Of a stretch of DNA of 64,000 nt, positions 34,501 to 46,200 are shown in pieces. A program made the position numbers and the translations under genes. How positions within the stretch are numbered: position 1 is the first letter of the stretch; each line of letters starts with the position of its first letter. The DNA lies in the NCBI GenBank assembly GCA_902729315.2, contig LR746280.1, forward strand, positions 2,352,501 to 2,416,500, in the 5' to 3' direction. The DNA is from Spirodela intermedia (taxonomy: Eukaryota > Streptophyta > Magnoliopsida > Alismatales > Araceae). The notes beneath the pieces are model-generated. The model was given only the letters and a program-made list of their open reading frames with translations, was not told the origin of the DNA and searched no databases.

Positions 34501-35590
34501 TGCATGAAGAACAAGTGACGAACTATCCAACACATCCACTGGAAAAATACAATATACATTATGGACATATTGGGGGGGGGGGACAGTTTATGGAAATCTT
34601 AGTCTCCATCAGTAGTCACTCCTTTCATCTACTAACTCAAGCAGTTCCAAATTAGTTGAATGAGATAGAAGAGGATAGGCGGGAAGGGAAGGGTTAAAGA
34701 AAGATTGAAATCAGTGCAATCGTTTCTTTCGTTCCTAATGAGATGATGAAGCAGTGCTATCTTGTTCCAGCTCTTCCGCCAAAAATGCAGGTTCTCAAAA
34801 CTCTTGAGAATTCAATGATCATAGATTTACATAGTTTTGACCAGAACAGTAAAAAGGGCGAATATAAGTAAACACTGAAAATTTTGAAAACATGAATATC
34901 TAGACAACTTGGAAGAAACAGAGCCCACAAACTTTCTCTAAAGTTAAAACTGTCACCTTCAGGATTATTTCAAAAACATCGTCAGCCACCAAAGGAGCCG
35001 AGAGCCCAGATCTCTCATTGAAGTGACTGTGCATTTCCTTAATCCTGTACCACAACACTATCCATTCAGCCAAAAAGATCGTCCCATGAAAATTAACAGA
35101 GAAACAATATGTACTACAATGCAAGAAACATAGATGATAAATGAAGGATCGGAGGCGTACGTCTCAGAGAATGACTTCTTGGTGTTTTTGTGCAGATTTG
35201 AAACTGCGATTCTCGCCGCGAGCTGACCATCACGACAAGAAGGAAAAAAATATAGTATACAGAGGAAGGAGAGAGAGCGTGAATCCTCTAATGAAAGAAA
35301 GAAACCAAAATATTCGTAAACTATGCACAGAAAGAAAAGGGGAAAAATGCTGAGAACCTCACCACAGCATAGTCCGGGTGGTTGGCCGTCATAGCAGCGG
35401 CGGTCTCAGCGGCGAGTTCATCAAGCTGACTGGTGGTCACGCCCTTGTACACGCCTGCGCACACCTTCTGAGCCACCAGGACCGGATCGCAGTGCTCCTG
35501 GCTAAGCCCGTAGCTCAGTTTCTTGAGCCTGGCGGTGATCTTATCGAAGTGCACCGCTTCCTGGCGACCGTCCCTCTTCACCACGTACAT
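30736..35590 (-). CDS. RNR1: Ribonucleoside-diphosphate reductase large subunit (R1)
   Basis: Seventeen exons on the minus strand keep phase (high to low): 35590-35363, 35222-35161, 35044-34957, 34192-33929, 33836-33596, 33507-33431, 33320-33150, 33072-32980, 32875-32726, 32638-32552, 32463-32299, 32180-32061, 31839-31637, 31525-31376, 31271-31124, 31049-30966, 30846-30736. They give 813 residues (Arabidopsis 816). R1 with R2 reduces NDPs to dNDPs for DNA synthesis. The N-terminal ATP-cone ([20 protein letters not shown]) carries allosteric control. Active-site cysteines lie in LSSCFL and AVCNLAS, and the radical-site Cys and Glu in [19 protein letters not shown] and [15 protein letters not shown] are conserved. 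The C-terminus ends DCMACGS, the shuttle cysteine pair. Everything needed appears present. Two E2F-type sites lie upstream. Confidence 0.97.
31537..31574 (-). repeat. (GA)n run in RNR1 intron 13
   Basis: About 19 GA units on the plus strand (CT on the coding strand), almost filling the 111-bp intron between exons 13 and 14. On the transcript it forms a long pyrimidine tract just before the acceptor at 31526. A similar run sits in intron 15 (31083-31118). Confidence 0.9.
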
Positions 35591-35818
35591 CCTGGCAGCC
35601 GATGCAAATCCTCCCTACGCAATTTCCTCAGACCGAGGAAACAGAAACGGACCTATCGTACCAAGGAAGAGGACGATACCTAGGGTTCGTTCTCGACGCA
35701 GAGATGGATATATAATATATAGATATCGAGAGAGAGAGTGAGAGAGAGACAGAGAGATGAAGAGGATAGTGGAGGCGGGAGGAAGGCCCTCTCTCTCTAG
35801 TTGAGTGGGGGATTCGAA

Positions 35819-35831
35819 TTTTGGCGGGAAA
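35819..35831. promoter_or_regulatory. E2F-type site, RNR1 promoter (proximal)
   Basis: TTTTGGCGGGAAA is a perfect match to the E2F consensus TTTSGCGS, 229 bp upstream of the RNR1 ATG. E2F control of ribonucleotide reductase genes at G1/S is established in plants and animals. Confidence 0.8.
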
Positions 35832-35852
35832 TTTGGGGGATCTTGACTTCTA

Positions 35853-35862
35853 TTTTGGCGGG
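35853..35862. promoter_or_regulatory. E2F-type site, RNR1 promoter (distal)
   Basis: TTTTGGCGGG, a second E2F core in the same orientation, 34 bp from the first. Confidence 0.75.
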
Positions 35863-36616
35863 TGGCGTCCTGGGGAAGGAAGAGTTTTGCGGGAGAAGGA
35901 ACCGCCCCCTCTTTTCAAAGAGTAGATAAGGATGCACGCCGGTGGGGGGTGGTTTGTCATTTTACCCATACTTTTTGGATAATTTGAAAAACCCCATAAA
36001 CTAATATTTATGTGCGAGAGTGTATCCCTGTCGGATGGTTACCTGAGGAGGTATGCAATAGAATGGGATTTTTTCGGATTTATCATTACTTTTATGTAAA
36101 TTATCATTTTATCCTTAACTTTTATATAATTTTAAGCCCCGAAACTAATCTTTATGTGCAAGGTTATCCCTGTCAGATGGTTACCCAAGGATGTATATGC
36201 TAGAGAATTGGCTTTTTGCGTATAGTTCCGAGAAACTCATAAAAAAGTGGGCGTAAAGGAAAATTTCAGGATCCGGCGGTTTTTGGGAGAAGTTAGCAAG
36301 AGAGAGAGAGAGAGATTGACTAAGGTAAAAGATGGGGCATTTTGCATGTAAAAAATTCTGAAGGCTCAAAACCCAATAAAATTATCGAAATTGGGTTGAA
36401 ACTGAAAAAAGGAAGAATCTTTTCCAAGTATCCTTCCCCAAAAAACCCCAGATTTTTTCTTCATTCGCCGTTGACTTGCTCTGAAGGGGGGGGGGAGGAG
36501 GAAGTGTTACAGTTGACCAGGGAAACGCCCATGTGAAGGAATCATGATAAAAGCACGATGCCACCAACCCAATAAAACCCATCCGGCAATGGAAACCTTC
36601 ATACTGTCATGAGCAT
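35863..36616. other. Intergenic spacer upstream of RNR1
   Basis: No gene. A duplicated segment of about 120 bp with CCCTGTC(G/A)GATGGTTACC is visible near 36025-36050 and 36165-36190. A G-run lies near 36485. Confidence 0.5.
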
Positions 36617-37172
36617 GAATCACGGGTCAACCCTAATTTTCTGCCACTCATTCGCTCAAACCAGCATCATCTCCGACCCCTTCTAGGAGTCCAGAACAGT
36701 GAAAAATTCCATATGATCTAAACATATATTGGTTAAACTTGATGAACTGCAGGAATTGACATAAAAAAGCGTTCTTGAATCATGGGTCAACCCTAATCTT
36801 TCACCATACCGATTCGCGGTCATGTTCTCATCTCCAAAACCTTCCAGAAGGGGAAACAAGCACAATCTATATATACATTGGAACGGCTCCATAATATACA
36901 ACATATCATGATGCTGGGGAATTGCAGAAATACAGCATGGAACAATGTTCTTCATTCATGGGGTCAACCCTAATCATAAAAAAAAGCGTTCTTGAGTCAT
37001 GGGTCAACCCTAATTTCCCACCATACTGATTCGCCGTCATGTTCTCATCTCCAAAACCTTCCAGAAGGGGAAACAAGCACAATCTATATACATTGGAATA
37101 GCTCCATAATATACAACATATCATGATGCTGGTGAATTGCAGAAATACAGAATGGAACAATGTTCTTCATTC
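36617..37172 (-). repeat. Three extra copies of the golgin gene's 3' tail
   Basis: Units near 36617, 36779 and 36998 share GGGTCAACCCTAAT and a block matching the last part of the adjacent golgin exon (TCATCTCCAA..CCTT..AGAAG). Read on the minus strand they encode LLEGVGDDAGLSE-stop (first unit) and LLEGFGDENMTAN (second and third). The genuine C-terminus is LLEGIGDDAALPE. The second and third units are about 90% identical to each other over about 170 bp. Confidence 0.8.
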
Positions 37173-37204
37173 ATGGGCCTAAACCCTAATCTTCCTCCAT
37201 ACAT

Positions 37205-40200
37205 TCATTCATCATCATCGTCTTCTTCTTCAGGGAGGGCTGCATCATCTCCAATCCCTTCGAGAAGTGAATCCACATCCTCACCGAGCTCAGCCAACCT
37301 GGCACTCAGCTTCTCCACCTTGCTCTGTTCCTGCCCGAGGCAAACCAGGAGATCATTCAACTCTGTCTCACTCTCCTTCTCAGCTTCCTCCTTCGCTTGA
37401 GCCCTGATGGCCTCCACATCTGTGTAGGGCTCCCCACCCTTCCTCAGGGCCTTCACTTCGGTCTCCAGCTGGAAATTGGCCTGCTCCAGGCTGTTGTAGG
37501 CATCAGACAAGCCTTTCAGATCGGACTCTAGTTTCTCAGCCAGGTTCCTATACATGGAAGCTTCCTCTTCGATCTTAGCTCTATCTGATCTCAGCATCTC
37601 TACCCTCTGAATGGCTTCTTGAAGATCCCGGCGGAGGTTCTCCGACTGGATCCTCTCTCTTCCACCGCCCGGTCTCTCGGTCGGGCCAGAAGTGCTGCCA
37701 CCGGACTTAGACAGATCCTCCGCCAAGGCGGTGTTTCGGCCAAGAAGATCCTAGAGACGATAAATAAATAAATAAATAAATAACAACATTAGAAACATGT
37801 TGGTGATCACACGAACATAATCACTTTTCGTAATTTGACCACCCAAAAATGGAGATGAAAAATTATAGCTAAACGGAAAGTCAACCGAAATTAGGTCATG
37901 CACAGAAAGTAAGAGCTACCAACCTGCATCTCAGAGCACTGCTTCTCCACAAACGATCTCAATCGTTTTATGTAATCTCCATCACTTTCTCCACTTTTCT
38001 GCTCCAATTCGGCTGGAACCACTGCAACCTTGCTCTTGGGCTGGCTGTAGATCTCCACAATTCCTTCTCTAATGCTGACCTCCAGTTTTTTAACAAGATC
38101 GACGAACTGAACATCAAAAATTGCTGGTAGAATGGGATGCTCGAGGTTCTGATCACTACCGTCGCTTTCAATCTCTTCTGCATCAGCCGTACTTGCCACC
38201 ATGGATCTCGTCAAGGGTTTCCGATGCCGAGCTGATGAGGTAGAGACAAGATTAAATTTTTTCTGCAATTCTTCAAGGTTGTGGAAGAAAGAAGCAAGAC
38301 CAATCTTCTGGCTGATGTTATCAACCACAGTGAATGCATCGTTGATGCCCTGGCCTGGCCTCTTGTTGTAGATTATGCATTCTCCGAGAATCACAGAAGC
38401 AAGACCTCGAACAAATGCAGGGTGTGGGCTAGACACCAGCTCTAGTAAATATGTGAGATGTACAGATGAATCTAGCAAGCAATGAACAGCATCTGAGAAG
38501 TCCGCCAGCCATGTGACCAACAACCGGAGCATAATCAGGGTGGTATATGAGCTTGAAGAGGAAGGTCTGTCGTTCTGGTCATTTTCTTTAACTCTGGTTG
38601 AGGTCGCAAGCACCAAGTATTTCAGAATTCGGTGCAACAGCGGCTCTGGTGGTCCGAAGGATGGAATGGGGCTGTCGAGGACAATCCGAAGAACCTGTGA
38701 TTGATGGCCATGGGCATTACTAGAAAATAATCACGGCTCACTCTTGCAGGAAGGCAGATGAAAAGAAGAAAAGAAATGAATCCACAATAAGAACTTAACT
38801 TACAAAGCACAACCACCATTACATACTAAATTTGGTGGTGTGGATGCTAAGAAAACCTAGATTCTTCACAGATGCTAAGGAAAAGTTACACAAGCCCTGA
38901 GCTTCACATGCATACCTGTTCTTTAGATTGGATATTATCCTTGAGAATGTGGGAGAGAACACTAGCAGCTCGGCAGCTTGTCTGCAATGAGAAATAGGAC
39001 CTTGCTCAATTTACAGTTTTCATGAGTGTAAAACTTAAGCAATCGGCACTAAAATAATCATATTCTATCACAATATCTGAAAATATTGCCTTCTAGCTAT
39101 TTATTAACATTTAGTACTGAATAGATTAATTTATGCAATGTTCGACATACTATCTAGTATCCCAACCGCAAGCATTTCCATAAAGCCCAGTAGATGCTGC
39201 CACAAACAGGGAGTTGGGCTTATTAATTTGAACATAATGGGACTCAATGGTATATAGTGTTCCAAATGTTCGGTGCATGAAAAATGCTACCAGTCAATGG
39301 AAGGTCGGAACTTGATGAGCATATAGATCTTATTTGTTCTACTTTCATCGAAGAGCACATTGGACATATATGTTCGTATCTCCAATTGCCCCTGCGAATA
39401 TTTGATGGGCAATACAATGAAGTAGGCACATATTAAGAAACTAAAAGATAAACAAATGAGAAATGCAAAATCCTCAAGGATGGCAAGGATCACGATTTGA
39501 GATGGTATCAAACTTTCTTGGCCCAAGGATCAGGAGAGTACTAAATATGCCGCTGATCTGATCTGTGAGATGAAAAACCTATAAAGCAAGCGCTGACACG
39601 GCACTGGGAAGTATCATTCCAGATTCGAGACCACCATGCTTATCAAATGCAACAAACCAGAGCTTACCTCAAGATCTCCATCAGCCTCGCTGAAAATCAG
39701 ACCTTGTAACAAGATACTGCCATTTCAAGATGAGAAATTTCAAAAGGCAATTCAATAAATACTAAAAAGAAAAATGAATTCACGACACTCAAGAATGAGG
39801 GAACGTTTTTCAATCAGTACAAGTGAAGAACCCAAAGAAACCTTGCAGCAGCTGACAAAGAAATACAAACGTAATTATAACTTACCTTCCAAATGATATT
39901 TTACCACTATCTTCAACAGAAGCATGAGAAAATGTACGTAGCTGAGGGGTCATGGTGGAAGCCAACAATACTTGCCCTGATCGGTTCTCCTGTTAACACA
40001 GCATAAGCATGCTCTCTTTCAATTACAAAACAAACAACCGTAATTTCCAAGACTTCAGAAGAAAAGGGCAAATGGTTCTGAAGAAAAATGGCAAAGGACT
40101 CAATGGGCGCTGAAGATTTAACTAGCGCAGGAGGCAAAGGCCACAAAACCACATAAAGATGAGAGGATGGGAATAAACTAGTGCAGAAAAAACAAGAATC

Positions 40201-43200
40201 ACAGTTCATATGCGTCCATTAGATTCACTTGCAATGATGATGAAAAAAATATAGACAAATATAGGATTCAAGGAAAAAGGTTTATGAAAACATTCTATGT
40301 GAGATAAATAAGCATTTGGATTACTATTAGGCATCGAATACCACTTAAGGGTTTGAACTTCTGCAGTCCGGAGATAGGCTATATTTCATAATGTTTATTT
40401 GTTTCGGGTAACATTACACCCGAATTTTCATAGTATGAGCTAATCATCATTCCTATTGGAGACGATTAAACCGTTTTCACAGCAAGGTCATTTGTTTAAG
40501 TAGTCTTTTTGTCCCATTCATAGCTTATACCTAGTTGTGACCAAGTTCTCAGTCCTTTCGATTTTTCAAACTGTATTAAAGACTGGGAGGATCCACCTCA
40601 TCATAACGAAGCCAAAACAGAAATTGGGTATACGCTTGGTCGAGTATGCACTACCCTGTTGAATAATTCTTGACCTAAACCCACGAATGCAGATGAAAGG
40701 CCAGTTCGACAAACGGGGGTTTAATGATATTGGACTAGGGGCGTGTTTGGTTGGATCTAGGTGTTCAGATCAGGTAAAAGAGATTCGGTGGGTTTGGGAA
40801 TTTTGAAGATTATTTGAGATTCAAATTGCAAAGAATCCGCTTGAAAAGCTAATGCTAAACTAACTTCTCTCGTTCTGGTGCGCTATCCCAGATGTGGAGT
40901 GTCCTGGAATGCGTCGAGAGCTAGATTCTGGTACGCTATCCCAGATGTCAAGGACCTGACCGTAACATGTTGCAATTTTAGAGTCATAATATGAAATGAA
41001 CTCAATTGGCTGTTTTCGGGATTTTTTTAATTCTTGTGTGATGCCAATAATCAACTGTGACGAGAAACATTAATTCAAAGTTCAGGTTGGACGAATTTCA
41101 GATTATGTTGGAATGGGGAAAGGGATGCAGTTATTAGTTATCAGTGTTTAGTACAGAAAATATGAAAAAGAACAAAGACAAGTTATTAACAGTATATTGA
41201 GATGAGCGGGGAAAGGTTTCCATCATCCTTTTTATGAAAGAAACAATCGAAATGGCAGCAGCAGGAGGAGGACGAAAGAAAGGCCCTCACACCAGATCCG
41301 GGTATAAAACACTGGCCATGCATGGACTCGGGGATTCTTGGAGCCTACACCATCACCTTAATTCAATCTCTTAAACCGGTATTTATATCTTATAAATTTA
41401 ATTAAATAATTAATGCGTTATCTACCCCTAAACCACTAGTACACCAAAAAAGATTAAGATATCCCAAACAGACGATAAAAGGAATTCATGTCCACAACCA
41501 CGGGAAAACACAGTCCAAATCATGCTGTATCCCGACAATGCAAATAAAAAAAAATCTGCAGACGGTACAGAAAATCATAGACAACAGTAAGCATTCGATT
41601 CATATATTTCTGATAGACATCATCTAAATTGTACACCTTATCTGTTTATTTCAATTTGTAAAATAAAGAGCACATTTTGAGATTGTGTGTTCTCAGGTGG
41701 AATCCAAGATGAAAGGCATCAAGAATGTCTGGCAATTTATCACACATCTCATTGTAGACACATTTGCAACATTGCCATGGCTGTTGATAGCAGCATCATA
41801 GACTAGAAACGTACACTTCATAGAACCAACCAGCATGAAATTAAAAAGATGGTATTTTGAAGGTGCTAAGAGATGACCTCACAGAAGCACTTGAAAACAT
41901 GGTCTGCTTCCCTGAATTCCTGTACAGTAGAAGCCCGCAAAATCATACGAAGTATAGAATTGAGGGCAGGTTCAATGTGTGGTTCCTCTCCAACCACTTT
42001 ATTTGCGAGGGCATCAAGGTTATTGGGGTTTCTGAAAACCAAATTTCCAATGCATCGAAGTGCCTGAAATGAGAAAATATAAAGACAGTTACGTGAGTGA
42101 CTCACAATTTTTTTATAGATGTCAGGTTACATAATAATGCTAGCTGCCTAGCAAGATATATTAAAGAAATTAAGATTAATATGCTGAAGATGAATGGAAA
42201 CAGTAACCAAACTAGTATAAAACACTTATTAAGTTTATGTAAATTAAATTGATGTCCAGAATCAATCCAGGTCTGTCATCTCAAGGAAAGGTGAACAGTA
42301 ATAACAGTACTATGAGATAATGAGACAACTATAAACATAGACAACAATTGTACATCTTTGAGGAACACAAAAGAACATTTGCGGTATCAGCTTTGTCACA
42401 TGGGGGCGTCTATTATCATCACTTGGAAGAAACATTTAGACAGTAAGAAGAAGCAAATTGTTTTACGAAATGTTCGGAGCTTGCTTCAAATGAAATAAAT
42501 AAAAAGGACAATGCAACATCTCCATTGATTGTCATTATCCCTTCCCTTACCGAACATCGAACAGAAATTGAAGCCCATTGACTTTCAACACCTAACATTA
42601 AAAGATGGTCCAATATTTTCTTCTGCAGGAGAAAATTATGAAATGTATAAGTCAGAATCTAGAAGGTCTGGAAGAAACATTAAGACAGTGAAGAGAAGTT
42701 ACGCACCTGTCCCAACAATGTTTGATTTGATAATCGGTTAGCATCCTTTCCAGGTTCACCCGCGTTACCTCCTAACAAAAGCAGTTCTATAGTTTCCAGT
42801 GCACTGAGCAGATTTACTGTCTTTTAGTGAGGTGTTCATAACAGGCAATGGAAAAACAAATGCAAGTCAGTACAGCAGAACATGGCTGGAATGCCTCAAA
42901 AAAAAAAAATTATCAGGAAAAAGTAACATCAGATTGAGCCTTACCTTTTGTTGCGTGAAATTGAAAGCACTACCTCTGTGAAGCTTCAGAATTGAAACTA
43001 AGGGCTCAAATCCAATAGTTTCCCTCAGCAATATCTGCATGAAAAAGTAGACAGTTACAGTAGAAGGATATTTGAACAAACAGCTGACAGATGCACCAAC
43101 CTGGTTAGATGCAGCTTTCCGAATGAGATTGTTCAGTAATTCAAGACAATCCTGTCCAGAAAAGCAAAATTTCAAGTGGCTATAAATTACGTTGGAATGA

Positions 43201-46200
43201 GAAGACGATCCCGTCAACAACTATTCAGAATTGTGCGATGCCAGCGAAATTAAATATGATGAGATGCAAGAAAGAATTTTTACTCCAAACTTGAACAATA
43301 GAAACACTATTACACTAGGATACAACATAAAGTCATTTGATCATGACCAAGAGAAGACAATAATCACTTTCACTGGCACAGTTTCCCATAATTATGGAAG
43401 GTTGCCAGACATTGTCCATATTTTTTCCAAGAGAGAGAGTTATATTCTAATTGATACGGCCCATGCTTTTTTCAATCCAACATTAGGGTTATCCATTCAA
43501 TAATACAAGTTGAGATCAACTGGCATAACCGAATTATTTAAGATACTTCATTGCCTGGCATCAATGGTGAGCACTATGGGCATAAAAGTAGGCCATAATG
43601 ATTATAATAGTTGTTGACACACGGAATCTATTTGTAGTTGAAAATATTTTACCTTCTGCTGTTCTGCCTCATTAATAACGCTACATGCTGAGTAGTTTTC
43701 TCAAGTCATTGCTGTCACTTCCCGTCATTAGGGTTTTTCCCTTTCTCGTAAGCCTTAACATCCCGTCATAACGCTGGCTTTTCCCTCCATGGTTCGAGCA
43801 TATTTTTGAAACATTAGATTCAATTGGAATATCCTTAGAAGAAAGCCGGATATAGGTTTACTGCTCAACTGTGATGTTTTTGCAAAAGAAATTTAGCCGC
43901 TGCCAGTGATGTTTTTACACGATTAATGTAGTACGATTATTCTGGTTTACTTGCAGTTTTGTGCTGCGTTTTCCTCTTTAATTGTGAATGCGAACCTTTG
44001 TGAACTAATATATGATCTATGCTGTTATTCAATATCCCAGTGAAGGAAAGTTATTGAGAATTCTTTGGTAGTGAATTTTAAAGAAAGTTTAAACTCCTAA
44101 CGACAATATGGCATTGGTAAAATGAAATTAGGGAATTTATAGCTTACTTTAGGGATGATGTTTTACGCATTATTCATTGATGCTAGAAAAATTCTTAGTA
44201 AATCAAGATTGAACAGTGGAAGCTTATTATCCAATCATCTGTTATCCCGAATCGAGATCATGCTATCACTGGTTTAGATGACATTAAGAAAACACACCGC
44301 AGAATTTATGTCATCTTTTTGACAACCACTGGGCATAAGAGTACTTTCGAGCTCCATCATTGATTTTTTCTTTAAAGTGTAAGGGAATCTTGGTTCTTTT
44401 ATAATGAATGTGCTCATTTCTGGATATTCCCCTTTGTTTCTTCGACAATTTTGAGTAGTTACTAAAACAAAATGGCCCGCCAGAGGTCCTAGATAAGACA
44501 TGCGTGCATACTTTGCGCTGAGACATGCTTAAATAAACAACCAACATAAATATGTGGGAACATACAACATCTAAGACATCAATAAATGCAAGAGCAGATT
44601 TTTTTTTATAAAATGTAAACAACCAATTCACTGGCAAAAAAAAATTCATTATATTTCATCATCCATTTAAATTTCTCTAACTCATTTGTGTTCGTTTTCA
44701 GTAGGCCAACAGCCCATCATTTTCAGGTTTCTTAAATAAGGGGATCAGGTTTCCACATGAAATAGTATCAGGAACCCCTAATGCCAATCCAAATTGGTTG
44801 ACTAATTCAGAAATGACCAATTAGACAAGCCACTGATAATCACTGGTACCAAGGAGACGTCTGGCCAGTGGTCCATTGATTATCCCGTAAAGCTTCTTTT
44901 TTACAGAATGGATAGTAAATCATTAATTGTGAAAAAGAGAGACATGCATACACGAAAAAATTAGCTTTTGAAAAGAAAGTAAAAACACCATAGTTACGCC
45001 AACGAAAATACACCAGGATAGCGTATGCTACTCACAATATTCATACTTCTCAAATTGGAAAATTCCTCACCCCTCCATCCCCCAAATATCACACAAAACA
45101 GTTGCCCAATTTTTTAATCTGATATAGCGGGTAGTAGAGCCCATTATCCCAATAAATTAGAAAAATCTATGCCTAAGAGGACGGAATCCATAATACAGCT
45201 TAATACAGTTGTATAATGCTTAGGACAGTAGGAAGCTACATTGGAAGCTACATTGTACATGTATTTCACCTTCTGTCATCCCTAACAATTTGATTATACA
45301 TGACCATATTTTGTCATTTGGTTAGATCTTTACAGGTTACATAAGTTATGCTCAGCCCCCAGTTAGGGTGTATTTTGTCTCATCATCAAAATAACTCCTA
45401 TTTTCAATTTTCCTGAGCATAATTATAGAACCTCCCTCCAACGAAAAAGAAAGCACCATTCAATCTCAAAATAATGCATATATAGTGTAATTATTTAAAC
45501 AATAACTAGAGAATCGACAACATACACCAATACACAGGGGTTTAGAGTTTGAAAGAAAACAACCTGTACCACAACACCACCTTCAGATCCTCCTTCCTCT
45601 TTAATAATACTGAAAATCTTTTCAAATATACCCTCAAAAACCACAATCTTTTGAATTTCCTAAAAAAGAAAACAAAAACCGTTTAATCAAAGTTGTACTT
45701 AACGAAAATAATGTTTAAATGGTTAAATTGTCACATTTAAAGAAAATGGTAGCACCTCTGCTTCACGAGTTAAATACGTGAGAAGCAATAAGGCCTCATT
45801 TCTAATGACCTGCAAGATATAAAACTCAAGAATCTTTAATTTGGACAAAAAGTGGTCAGGCTGTGAATGTAATACTAATAAATAAATAAACGTGGCATAA
45901 TTACAGAGAACCAGATAAGAAAAGAAATGAATAAACCTTTACAAGTTACACTCCATGGAATAATTCTTAATCAATTTAAATCATGGCAAGCTAAATAGTA
46001 GCTGTCATTGATGAACAGTATCACTGACAGAAAAAAAAGAAGATCCTGACTTCCAAAAATATCTAGACGTTGTAAGATGCTATTTATAAGTATTTGGCAC
46101 TGTCGACTAAATCTCCATCATAGATAACCTATATGATTAAACCAATGTAATCACCTAGTGAATACTATTTGCATGCCATGCGATGATAAACTGAATGTCA

